Shown piece by piece: positions 50,369 to 58,833 of a stretch of DNA of 64,000 nucleotides; position 1 is the first letter of the stretch; the number at the start of each line of letters is the position of its first letter. The notes beneath the pieces were generated by a model. The model saw only the letters and a program-made list of their open reading frames with translations. It made no database searches and was not told where the DNA came from. The stretch is from Erythrobacter neustonensis (lineage in GTDB: Bacteria > Pseudomonadota > Alphaproteobacteria > Sphingomonadales > Sphingomonadaceae): contig NZ_CP016033.1 in assembly GCF_001663175.1 (NCBI RefSeq), positions 1,550,001-1,614,000 of the forward strand. The letters run 5' to 3'. The position numbers were made by a program, and so were the translations under genes.

Positions 50369-53300
50369 GTGGCCAGCACCATGAAGTTCGTCTTCGAACC
50401 CGACCTTGCGCACCAGAAGGCCGCGATCGACGCGGTGGTGGACCTGTTCGCCGGACAGCAGGAGCGCCAGTCGCTGTTCACCATCGCCCCCGGCCAGATC
50501 GCGGGCGAGCTCGAATACAACGAGAAGCTGCTCGGCTACGCCAACCGCTTCGACCTGCTGCCCGAACAGGTGCTGGCGAACCTCCACGCGGTGCAGGAGC
50601 GCAACGCCCTGCCGCTCTCGCCCGAGCTCGAGGTGAAGGGCGACAAGCGCAGCGGTGAGGGCGACTATGGCATGGACTTCACCGTCGAAATGGAGACGGG
50701 GACGGGCAAGACCTATGTCTACCTGCGCACGATCTTCGAGCTGAACCGGCGCTATGGCTTCACCAAGTTCGTGATCGTGGTGCCCTCGGTCGCGATCCGC
50801 GAGGGGGTGAAGAAGACGATCCAGCAGACCCGCGACCACTTCCGCCAGCTGTATGACGGGGTGCCGTTCGAAAGCTTCGTCTATGACAGCTCGGACCTGT
50901 CGCGCATCATCGACTTCGCCTCGTCCTCGTCGATCCGGGTGATGATCGCGACGGTGCAATCGCTGGGTTCGAAGGCGGCGGTATTCCAGCAGGCGCGCGA
51001 GCAGACGCGCGACATTCCGGGCGTGGAATGGGTGAAGAGCACGCGCCCGATCCTGATCGTGGACGAACCGCAATCGACGGGGCGGACAGCGGACAGCGCC
51101 GGGCGCAAGATCATGCGGGCAATGGAGCCGCTGGCGACCATCGGTTATTCGGCGACCCATGAATTCGCCTTCCACCCCATCTACCGCCTGGACGCGTTCG
51201 ACGCCCACGACCGGGGACTGGTGAAGTCGATCGAGGTCGACGGTGCCCGAATTCAGGACGCGGAGAACAGCCCCTATGTGAGGCTGCTCGAGGTCGAAGT
51301 GCGCAAGGGCCAGCTCCCGCGCGCGCGAATCGAAATTGCCAGGCAGCAGGCGGGTTCGGTCTCGCGCAGGTCGGTATGGGTCGGCGATAATGACGTGCTG
51401 TCGGACACGCACATCTCCGGCGGGCGCACGATCTATAACGACTACCGCATCGGCATCATCCAGAAGATGGGCCGCAGCGCAGGGACGATGCAGCTGATGG
51501 TGCCAGGCCACGGCGTGGAGACGCTGGCGGTCGGCGAAAGCTGGGGCGATGTCGACCAGGCGTCCCTGGCACGGGCGATGATCCGCCAGACCATTGAGCA
51601 TCATTTCGACAAGGAGCTGCGGAACGGTCCGCTCGGCATCAAGACGCTGAGCCTGTTCTTCGTGGAGGCGGTGAAGGACTACCGCCTGTATGACGAGCAG
51701 GGCAATGCCTCGCCCGGCCCGCTGGCGATCGCATTCGAGGAAGAATACGCGAAGCTCGCTGCCCTGCCGAAATACCAGACCCTGTTCTCCAAGGTGCCCG
51801 CGAACGCCGCAACCGCGCATGGGGGCTACTTCTCACAGGACAAGAACGGGCGCTTCACCGAGCCGTCGTTGAATGAGGCCGGGGAGCTGTCCAACGCGCG
51901 CTCGCGGGAAGAGGCAGAGCGCACCTTCGATCTGATCATGAAGGATAAGGAAAAGCTGCTCGACGAGGCCGAGCCGCTGCGATTCCTGTTCTCCCACTCG
52001 GCCCTGCGGGAAGGCTGGGACAACCCGAACGTGTTCCAGATCTGCAGCCTGCGGGAGATGTCGTCGGAGACCCGGCGCCGGCAATCGATCGGCCGCGGGC
52101 TGCGGCTCTGTGTGGACAAGCACGGGCAACGGCGGCGCGATGAGGGCCTGAATGTCCTGACCGTGGTGGCGCAGGAAAGCTTCTCCGAATACGCCGAGGG
52201 GCTTCAGCGCGAGATGGAGAAGGAGCTGAAGGTCAAGCTGGGGCTGGTGACCGAGGACCTGTTCGCCGGGCTGACCTACCCGATGCCGGGCGGCGAGGTC
52301 GGCACGCTCAAGGTGCGCGACAGCCGCGCCATCTTCGAGGGGCTGCTGAAGGCCGGGCTGATCGAGGACAACGGCAAGGCCAAGGAAGAGCTGCGAACTG
52401 CGCTCGCAACCAATACCGTCCCGCTGCCGGATGATCTGCCGGAAGAAGCTCGCAAGCTGGTCCGTGAACGCCTGACCCGGATCACGCGTAAGCTTCCCGT
52501 CCGCGATGCGCGCGCGAAAGGGCAGGTCAAATTCAATCTCGCCGTGCTGGAGGGGCATGACTTCCAGCAGCTGTGGAAGCGGATCAGCCGGAAGACGACC
52601 TACCGCCTCAAGTTCGACGATGCCGCCCTTGTGGCGCGATGTGCGAATGCGCTTGCGGACATGCCTCGACCGGGTGAGGCCCGGGTGACCTTCGAATTGG
52701 CCGACATGCTGATTGGCCGAGAGGGCGTGACCGGCGAGAAGCGGAGCACGTCGGCACCGCAGCGTCTTGTCACGGCCAAGCTCGACCTGCCCGATCTGCT
52801 CGGCGAGCTGCAGAACCGGACAGAGCTGCCGCGCAAGGTGATCGCGGAAATTCTTGTTCAATCCGGTCGGCTCGAAGACGCGACGATCAATCCGTCGGCC
52901 TTCGTCGACGCCGCGGCTGCGATCATCCAGGCCGGAAAGCGTCTGATGATGACGGACGGGATCGTCTACAAGCCGTTGGACGACTGGTGGGCACAGGACC
53001 TGTTCCGCGAGGAGGAGGAGGTTCCGCTCGACCGCATGGTGCAGGTGGCCCATGCCCCGCTCGACCACATCGTGACTGACTCGAACATCGAAGCAGCGAT
53101 TGCGCAGGCGCTCGACATCAGCGGCGCGATCAAGGTGTTCGCCAAGCTTCCACAGGGCTTCAAGGTTACGACGCCTCTGGGCACATACAACCCCGACTGG
53201 GCGATCGTGCGCGAGTATGAGGACCGGGAAGACGTCTACCTGGTGAGTGAGAGTAAGGGTGACTTGAACACGCTACGAGAGGCTGAGAAGGCGCAAATCG

Positions 53301-53383
53301 CTTGTGGCAAGGCGCATTTCGCCGCACTTGAGGTGCCATTTGTAACGGCGACGAATCTGGACGGCATTCTCAGCCAGGTGTGA
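50369..53383 (+). CDS. res: Type III restriction enzyme helicase-nuclease subunit (Res)
   Basis: The 1004-residue protein has a superfamily 2 helicase with METGTGKTYVYLRTI (Walker A, residues 111-115), ILIVDEPQ (residues 232-235), TIGYSATH, ALREGWDNPNVFQI and QSIGRGLRL. The C-terminal PD-(D/E)xK nuclease has YNPDWAIV followed by VYLVSESKG. Start is GTG 50369 or ATG 50381, 3-15 bases after the mod frame. Res cuts DNA only together with Mod, so the stop in mod probably makes this gene harmless as well. The gene itself looks intact. Confidence 0.92.
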   Translation: MASTMKFVFEPDLAHQKAAIDAVVDLFAGQQERQSLFTIAPGQIAGELEYNEKLLGYANRFDLLPEQVLANLHAVQERNALPLSPELEVKGDKRSGEGDYGMDFTVEMETGTGKTYVYLRTIFELNRRYGFTKFVIVVPSVAIREGVKKTIQQTRDHFRQLYDGVPFESFVYDSSDLSRIIDFASSSSIRVMIATVQSLGSKAAVFQQAREQTRDIPGVEWVKSTRPILIVDEPQSTGRTADSAGRKIMRAMEPLATIGYSATHEFAFHPIYRLDAFDAHDRGLVKSIEVDGARIQDAENSPYVRLLEVEVRKGQLPRARIEIARQQAGSVSRRSVWVGDNDVLSDTHISGGRTIYNDYRIGIIQKMGRSAGTMQLMVPGHGVETLAVGESWGDVDQASLARAMIRQTIEHHFDKELRNGPLGIKTLSLFFVEAVKDYRLYDEQGNASPGPLAIAFEEEYAKLAALPKYQTLFSKVPANAATAHGGYFSQDKNGRFTEPSLNEAGELSNARSREEAERTFDLIMKDKEKLLDEAEPLRFLFSHSALREGWDNPNVFQICSLREMSSETRRRQSIGRGLRLCVDKHGQRRRDEGLNVLTVVAQESFSEYAEGLQREMEKELKVKLGLVTEDLFAGLTYPMPGGEVGTLKVRDSRAIFEGLLKAGLIEDNGKAKEELRTALATNTVPLPDDLPEEARKLVRERLTRITRKLPVRDARAKGQVKFNLAVLEGHDFQQLWKRISRKTTYRLKFDDAALVARCANALADMPRPGEARVTFELADMLIGREGVTGEKRSTSAPQRLVTAKLDLPDLLGELQNRTELPRKVIAEILVQSGRLEDATINPSAFVDAAAAIIQAGKRLMMTDGIVYKPLDDWWAQDLFREEEEVPLDRMVQVAHAPLDHIVTDSNIEAAIAQALDISGAIKVFAKLPQGFKVTTPLGTYNPDWAIVREYEDREDVYLVSESKGDLNTLREAEKAQIACGKAHFAALEVPFVTATNLDGILSQV

Positions 53384-53411
53384 TGTTGTCCGCCAGACGA
53401 GAGGGATTTGG

Positions 53412-53561
53412 TCAATCTCGGCCGAAATGTTCATCGTCGTTCGGCCAGATGCGCTGGATTTCACGCATTAGCACCTTGCGCATGGAAGCACGGGCGTGCT
53501 TGCTGCCCCTATCGAGGCCGTGACGCCTGTGCCCCGGATACGCACCCGCTGGGATAGCCAC
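53412..53561 (-). pseudogene. Possible remnant of a leftward coding sequence
   Basis: The minus strand from GTG 53561 reads 49 residues with coding-like composition, ending RKVLMREIQRIWPNDDEHF and GRD before TGA at 53412. An adjacent minus-strand frame (to about 53785) ends DGIIDPDLLQDFAA just before it. This would be explained by one frameshift in an older gene of about 120 residues. No family was recognised. The stretch 53384-53786 otherwise holds only the hairpin listed separately. Confidence 0.3.
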
Positions 53562-53754
53562 GTGAAAAGACGCTATGCCGCGAAATCCTGAAGCAGGTCA
53601 GGATCAATTATCCCATCAACGCACAGCGGCTTGCACACTGATTGCGCGGTGCACTTGAGGCGGCGGCGTAGCTGCAGGCACGCATACCGTGATAATCCGT
53701 CGGAAGTGGCGCAAGCTGTCGCACACACAACACTCCGCTCTATCCGAGGGGTGT

Positions 53755-53780
53755 GGACCCCGACGCGTTCGCCGGGGTCC
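53755..53780 (-). terminator. Hairpin after the exonuclease gene
   Basis: GGACCCCG (53755-53762) and CGGGGTCC (53773-53780) form a perfect 8-bp stem with a 10-base loop, 6 bases past the stop of the leftward exonuclease gene. No T-tract follows on the minus strand, so it may only protect the mRNA end or act with Rho. Confidence 0.4.
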
Positions 53781-53786
53781 ATCATG

Positions 53787-54614
53787 TCATGCCGCCAATT
53801 GCTTCGGTCTCGTCAGCTTCGAGAGCCAAGCATTGGTCGGAAACCGTTCGGCAAGTGCGGTGACAACCGCTTCGTCACCAGCATCCGGGAAGCCAGGCGC
53901 CGATCCGGTCGCAAGGAAGTAGCGCCATGCGACCTGCGCGATTGTGCAGACGTCGGCCACCACCTGGGTCTCAACATGGTCCCATGCGCCGTGCCGAATC
54001 GCGAGTGAGATGTCCTTGGAAGGCATGGGCTTCGACACCACGCCGATCGCCTCGCAGAACTCCGGCAGGTGGACGTAGTGACCCAGCGAGCGCACAGCGC
54101 TCGCCAGATCCAGTCGCGTGCGTGCAAACGGTGCCGGATCGCGCAGCTGCGGAGGCAGGATCATCCCTCGCTCGATCGCGGCGCGCTTGAGGCAGAGGAA
54201 ATCCTTGGTTTCCCCGCCCCAGCTTACGAGCCGGGCATCCTGGAACGTCGCACACATGGTGAAGAAGGCGCTGACGATGTCCGCTTCGGGGCGGTTCGTG
54301 ATTGCTTCGGCATGGGTGAGGACAGGCCGGTCCATGTCCGGTGAGATCGTCAGCATGCACCATGCGCCTGCCACGATGCGGTGGAACGGCCACCGAACGA
54401 AGCCTTGCGTGGGATCGCTTTCCGCGACCTGATAGCGCTTGAACGCGTCGGTATCGTAGAGATACTCGAAATCGCAGATGATCACGCGCTGCCATGGGCT
54501 GGCACAGGCTCGATGGGCGAGGAACATTGCGGCTTCTTCGCCAAGCGCATTTGTCCGATGGCGAAGGTTTGCATCGTGCTCGGCAGGCAGAGTATCGGAA
54601 GTGTGGTCGGTCAT
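53787..54614 (-). CDS. Predicted 3'-5' exonuclease (PolB-like, DEDD fold)
   Basis: The 275-residue protein resembles the 'predicted 3'-5' exonuclease related to DNA polymerase B' family. VIICDFEYLYD gives the D-x-E of motif I, LVSWGGETKDFLCLKRAAIE the second motif, and later aspartates (RTRLDLASAV, VVADVCTIAQVAWRY) the third. Start ATG 54614 overlaps by one base the TAA of the next upstream gene (TAATG), so the two are coupled. Proteins of this type often sit on plasmids and integrative elements; the substrate here is unknown. Confidence 0.7.
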   Translation of the reverse strand: MTDHTSDTLPAEHDANLRHRTNALGEEAAMFLAHRACASPWQRVIICDFEYLYDTDAFKRYQVAESDPTQGFVRWPFHRIVAGAWCMLTISPDMDRPVLTHAEAITNRPEADIVSAFFTMCATFQDARLVSWGGETKDFLCLKRAAIERGMILPPQLRDPAPFARTRLDLASAVRSLGHYVHLPEFCEAIGVVSKPMPSKDISLAIRHGAWDHVETQVVADVCTIAQVAWRYFLATGSAPGFPDAGDEAVVTALAERFPTNAWLSKLTRPKQLAA

Positions 54615-55213
54615 TAGAACATCTCCGTGGGGCCGAATGCGCCGAGAGGGCGTGCGCGCTGCAATGCGGACCATGCCTGATAAGCTGCGGCGATCCGGGT
54701 TCGCTCGTGCATGTTTGGGCTCGAGAAAAGGTGGACGAGGTAGAGGGCCTGCGCCTCCGCATCGCAGCAGCGGGCCTGCTCCGCCGTGATGTCGTCCCTA
54801 CCCGCGCGCCGGATGCCATATTGCCTCGCCACCGCTGCCATCGCTTCCTCGGGCACCGTGACAGGACGTACGTCGGCATCTGGCCTGATGGCGGCCAGCA
54901 CCTGCGCATCGGTGGGTACCGGCATGGGCCGCCCCCGTGACAGATGGCGAATAAGCCCGCGCGGCAGTCGAGGTGCCCGCATGATGACCCGCGCGCCCGG
55001 CGGGATCATCGCCGCGATGTGCTCGATCGCAGCCTGACGCGAAAGTGCGGGCAGGACGACGGCCGTGCGGACGTCCAAGGTGGTGGCTTCCTCGTCATCG
55101 GTGACGACGAAGGCACCGGCGGCAACGGCTCGGCTGGCGGGCGCCAGTTCTGTGCAGTCGCGGATGATGGACAGCGCGCAGGTGACGGCTGGTGGGAAGT
55201 CAAAGGTATTCAT
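54614..55213 (-). CDS. Accessory protein of unknown function (199 residues)
   Basis: Start ATG 55213 follows TCTGGAGA on the minus strand. The protein has an alternating strand/helix N-terminal half (TAVVLPALSRQAAIEHIAAMIPPGARVIMRAP) that could be a Rossmann-like fold. The C-terminal helical half is ...AEAQALYLVHLFSSPNMHERTRIAAAYQAW. No membrane segment or signal is seen. It is coupled to the exonuclease gene and about 70 bases after the next accessory gene. No family was recognised. Confidence 0.6.
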   Translation of the reverse strand: MNTFDFPPAVTCALSIIRDCTELAPASRAVAAGAFVVTDDEEATTLDVRTAVVLPALSRQAAIEHIAAMIPPGARVIMRAPRLPRGLIRHLSRGRPMPVPTDAQVLAAIRPDADVRPVTVPEEAMAAVARQYGIRRAGRDDITAEQARCCDAEAQALYLVHLFSSPNMHERTRIAAAYQAWSALQRARPLGAFGPTEMF

Positions 55214-55285
55214 GGGTATTCTCCAGATACAAGAACGGCGGCACCCGGAGGGCACCGCCGCAGATTTTCGAAGGTGTGGTTGAGG

Positions 55286-55795
55286 TCAGTGCGCCGCGGA
55301 CGACGGCACTGCTGATGGCAGTGTCACAGCGGAGTATGGTGCCAGCTCGGCGAGAAGGTCATCAACCTCGCCTACCACCGCTTCGATGCCACGCTCGATC
55401 TCGCATTCCTCGGGCAGCGGCGCCGTGATCAGCTTGCCGCTTTCGAGCCGCCAGCCGTGACGGTGATCCGCTGATACGAGGACCACCCCCTGTCCGGGGC
55501 CAAACCGGGCCGGCTCGACCGTCCGTGCAATCGTGACCTTGCCGACGGTCGTGATCAGAGAGAGATAGCGCCGGATCGCACCACTGCGCTGCCGCTCGCT
55601 CACGGCAACGAGATAGTCGACGCCGGCCGCGCCCGCAGCTCGCACTAGGCTATTGAAGGTTCCGTCACCTTCGTCGACCAGCATGGCCGCTATGCGAAAG
55701 TGCGTGCCGACAGGAGCCGGCGGTAGGCCCATCAACTTTGCCAAGGCTGCAGCCAAGGCTCGATGCAGAGCGACCTCAGGGTGGTTCAAATTCAT
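55286..55795 (-). CDS. Accessory protein of unknown function (169 residues)
   Basis: Start ATG 55795 is preceded by AAAGGACAGAAG on the minus strand, a good ribosome-binding site. The N-terminal helix (VALHRALAAALAKLM) is followed by beta-rich segments (VDYLVAVSERQRSG, SLITTVGKVTIARTVEP, GQGVVLVSADHRHGWRL) and an acidic helical C-terminus (EECEIERGIEAVVGEVDDLLAEL). It is probably the first gene of a three-gene leftward unit with the 199-residue protein and the exonuclease. No family was recognised. Confidence 0.6.
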   Translation of the reverse strand: MNLNHPEVALHRALAAALAKLMGLPPAPVGTHFRIAAMLVDEGDGTFNSLVRAAGAAGVDYLVAVSERQRSGAIRRYLSLITTVGKVTIARTVEPARFGPGQGVVLVSADHRHGWRLESGKLITAPLPEECEIERGIEAVVGEVDDLLAELAPYSAVTLPSAVPSSAAH

Positions 55796-55977
55796 CTTCT
55801 GTCCTTTCGATGTGGACCCGCCACGCGAAAGGACCTTTTCCTCTCATCCGGGCGGATCACCCGCCCTGCTTCCCCTGACGACCATACCCTTGCGCGCCGG
55901 AGGTCTCGGTCGCGCGCCTTGCCACGCTGGCTGCTTCGGCAGTCGCGCCGTTATCGGAAGTTTCAGACAACCCTAGC

Positions 55978-56160
55978 GGAGCGTCCAAGGCCTCGCGAAG
56001 GCCGCTCCACGTCCTGGCTCTGCCGGACACTGCCTGGGGCTACACCCCCGGAGCCTGCGAAGGGGCGCCACAAAGGTGTATGCGAGTAGTGCATACACCT
56101 TTGTGGTATTGCGCCTGCAAACACATCTGCCCCTGCGGATGTGTTTGCGGTATTGCGCCT
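55978..56160. repeat. Cluster of perfect hairpins with a repeated GGTATTGCGCCT tag
   Basis: Three inverted repeats occur in 180 bases. (a) GGAGCG/CGCTCC at 55978-55983 and 56003-56008, enclosing GGCCT/AGGCC. (b) CCACAAAGGTGTATGC at 56068-56083 and its exact complement at 56091-56106 (16-bp stem, 7-base loop). (c) GCAAACACATC at 56117-56127 and its complement at 56138-56148. Stems b and c are each followed by the same 12 bases, GGTATTGCGCCT (56105-56116 and 56149-56160). The stretch from 55796 to 55977 shows nothing clear. The structure could be an origin, a recombination site or regulatory RNA. Confidence 0.75.
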
Positions 56161-56214
56161 AAAAATTTTGGGCATTGGAGCCACAAAATGGACGTTTTGG
56201 GCAAAAAATGCCCT

Positions 56215-56792
56215 GCACGTTTTCCGCATCGTATGCAAAATGTGAGGTTTTATAGCCGTAGGCGTGACCGAGCGCGACCGCTTCAGACTTAAGAATGTCG
56301 ATTTCTTGGATCATTCTGAATTCGATGCGTTCGAAATTTGCGCCGGATGCACGCTTTCGGCATCGTTCTTGATAAAGAATCCGAGCCATCAATAGCGGAA
56401 GACACGTTTTCCGCATCATTTTCAGAAAATGCCTCAGACGGCGAGTTTGCACGTTATTGGCATCATTCTCAAACCGCGGCTTGAGCTCAGAATCGCCATA
56501 ACTCCACGCACGTTTCCTGCATCATTCTGTCAAAAATAGCGGTAGGCCAATACCGGGTCAGCACGTTTAACGCGTAATTCCTCAAGGTCGTTTAAGCCGA
56601 AACAGCCCAAAATGTACGTTTCTCGCATCATTCGTCATTTATCGTTGGACTTGTGATGAGAAGCTATGGCAAAATCCGTTTTCAGCATCACATATTTGTG
56701 AGCTGATGCCGTTGCTGGATAACGTAGCCGACCCCGATATTGGTCGCCTTTGCCCCGCACATGGGTCGGATTGCACGTTTCTCGCATCATTC
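56215..56792 (+). repeat. Array of about ten degenerate 20-bp direct repeats (iteron-like)
   Basis: The consensus is GCACGTTTYYNGCATCATTC. Copies begin at 56215, 56297 (weak), 56349, 56402, 56449, 56508, 56561, 56614, 56674 (weak) and 56773. Spacing is mostly 47-60 bases, with 53 the commonest value, about five helical turns. Sequences between copies are unrelated to each other. All copies face the same way and end 56 bases before the ATG of the 584-residue protein gene. This is what a set of binding sites for one protein looks like; repeat divergence argues against a CRISPR array. Confidence 0.75.
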
Positions 56793-56848
56793 ACGTAGGG
56801 GTTCAGGGTATAAGCTGAACTCGGATTTGAGCCTTGGAAAGTCGAGCT

Positions 56849-58603
56849 ATGGAACCTGAGACCACTCCCGAGACACCGGATAGCTCGCACCGCGATGCTG
56901 CCTCGAATTCCGCATCTCCGGTAGATTCGACGAGGGACGATCACGCTTCAGGCTCCGCTGCATCAGCTGACGACATCGATGACGGTTCGCTTTCTGGCTT
57001 GGCCAAGGCGAAGTCCGAGTATGCGAGGGATGCCAGGAAACGTGAGAGGTTCATGGCTTGGCTCGGGCTGGACGATGATGAGGCGATTGAGCTTTATCAT
57101 CGTATGCGAATGTCGCAGATACCATCCGAGCATGCTTTGCTGGGTGCGACTGCGGAAGAGCGCCTCACGCGGATGAAGGAAACGGTTGAGGCCAAGCTTC
57201 GATCGTTACCCCGCTTCACCTACCCTGAGTTTCGCAGCCGGCTCAAAATCAATCAGCGTGTGAAGATAACTTCGGAGCTGTTTGACGTCGTACCGAACGA
57301 TGCTGATGAGCTGGCGAAAATGGCGTTGCTCTCAGGTGAGATGATCACGCGGATGATCGACAAGATCGACGAGCAAATGGCTCTTCACCTGCAGATTGTC
57401 GATCGCCTCGAAGCCGCTCGACGGCTCGAGGAAAAGGCCATTGCATCGCCACCTGAATGGACGCTCGAAATAGCGCGAATGATTGAAAGCACCGGTTTCG
57501 ATCGGCTTTCGATCAGATCGAAGGGTAAGGACATCGTACGTGATATCAGAAAGGTTCTCGAGCAGCACGGAAAGTCGCCCGAAAACGCCAGCGAGATGTT
57601 TGACCGCCTAGGTGACAGGCTGGCAGCGAATATCGACCGCGAGTTCTACGACGGTGACCTAGACGCGAACTCGCAGGTGCCGATTGACGAGGATTCGGAA
57701 ACCGCGGTGATGATCGAGGGCACATCTGACGTTGTGCCTGATGAGTGGTCTCCAAGCGGCGGCTCAGCCGTGAGCGATCTTTCATCAGGACGCATGGCCG
57801 AAGCATTCTTTGCTGGTGACTTTGGGGCAAAGACGGCAACCGACCCCAAGCCTGATGAAGCCCGCCCGGACTGTCTCGCGGTTATCGCCGGTCTCGAAGA
57901 CTTGATTCGATTCGATGCAATGTACAGCCAGTTCGACCGGCGGGAGCCTTCTCCGCTTAATAACTCATACATGGCTCGCATCGAGGAGCGCGACCGTTAC
58001 AGCATGGCAATTGCCACGCTGATCAATGGCGTTCTTCCTGATGCGGCATGGCTGCGATACGAGGCGGTAGCCGGCGATTATGCGCTGGTGCAGATGAGGG
58101 GCCCCTCCAGCATTTTGCCGCGGTTGAATAATGCATTTGACTTAGCAATGCCTGGCACTGGCGCGATATCTGGGATGCTACCGCCTTATGCGTCGATGGC
58201 GCGGTATGGCGAGATCGTGGGAGCCACCGAGGCGGAGCTGCGCAGTTTGGCGGCATGGGATGCTGCGGGCACGGGCCCTGCGCATTTGCGGCCTGCCGTT
58301 CTGAACGGGACTAACGGTGATCCGGTTCAGGCCTATGAGGTCATGAAGCATGCGGTACACGTGCATCTGTCGAAAGTGTTGGGCTACGACGAAGCGGCCC
58401 AGATATCGCCCTTGGCTCGGGAGCACGTGGCACGGTTCTGGCTGTTCCTGGTGCTAGGCCGGATGCGCAACCCGCAACTTGATCGGTTGTGGCCGGACGG
58501 TTTCTTCCATGGTGTGGAAGGACATGATGTCGGTCTCGGCAACCACGGGTATTTGCGATTGCTGCGGATGAACACGGGATCGATTGACGCGTCGATCGTG
58601 TAG
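56849..58603 (+). CDS. Large accessory protein of unknown function next to the repeat array (584 residues)
   Basis: The N-terminal 50 residues are Ser/Asp-rich and probably disordered. Residues about 50-240 are helical and charged (KSEYARDARKRERFMAWLGL, RMKETVEAKLRSL, EMITRMIDKIDEQMALHLQI). An acidic linker follows to about 340. The C-terminal globular part ends with ARFWLFLVLGRMRNPQLDRLWPDG. The end of the C-terminal part superficially resembles antitoxin domains that end in a 'WL..P...L.G..P' pattern, but not convincingly. No membrane span is seen. ATG 56849 is preferred over TTG 56834. It could be the protein that binds the upstream repeats; this is inference from position only. Confidence 0.65.
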   Translation: MEPETTPETPDSSHRDAASNSASPVDSTRDDHASGSAASADDIDDGSLSGLAKAKSEYARDARKRERFMAWLGLDDDEAIELYHRMRMSQIPSEHALLGATAEERLTRMKETVEAKLRSLPRFTYPEFRSRLKINQRVKITSELFDVVPNDADELAKMALLSGEMITRMIDKIDEQMALHLQIVDRLEAARRLEEKAIASPPEWTLEIARMIESTGFDRLSIRSKGKDIVRDIRKVLEQHGKSPENASEMFDRLGDRLAANIDREFYDGDLDANSQVPIDEDSETAVMIEGTSDVVPDEWSPSGGSAVSDLSSGRMAEAFFAGDFGAKTATDPKPDEARPDCLAVIAGLEDLIRFDAMYSQFDRREPSPLNNSYMARIEERDRYSMAIATLINGVLPDAAWLRYEAVAGDYALVQMRGPSSILPRLNNAFDLAMPGTGAISGMLPPYASMARYGEIVGATEAELRSLAAWDAAGTGPAHLRPAVLNGTNGDPVQAYEVMKHAVHVHLSKVLGYDEAAQISPLAREHVARFWLFLVLGRMRNPQLDRLWPDGFFHGVEGHDVGLGNHGYLRLLRMNTGSIDASIV

Positions 58604-58833
58604 ATGATTGTCCGCTTTTGGTCCGAGCGATAGCGCCGCTTATGACGGGAGTTGGGTGGAAAGCTATCAAGAACGCGGAAGCTCGGATCCGTCCAGCGAT
58701 CAAGCCTTCCGAATCTTGCCAGAGGGGCGCTGCCAAGGCCTCGTCGCGTGCCAGCGCAGAAGGGTCGGGACGATGTAGGGGCGCACGGCCGTATGCGGCC
58801 CCGCGCTTGTTCCTCAAGCGCTTGGACAGATGG

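Noticed and set aside
44066..53383. DISARM or BREX system
   Set aside because: The drmA/drmB genes of DISARM and the pglZ/brxC genes of BREX are absent. Only a helicase and methyltransferase are shared in general type.
53573..53785. Independent 70-residue gene
   Set aside because: No ribosome-binding site or recognisable family. It is treated only as a possible fragment of a decayed gene.
56215..56792. CRISPR array
   Set aside because: Repeats are separated by unique sequence of 27-40 bases, but they differ from each other at many positions and no cas gene is nearby. A binding-site array fits better.
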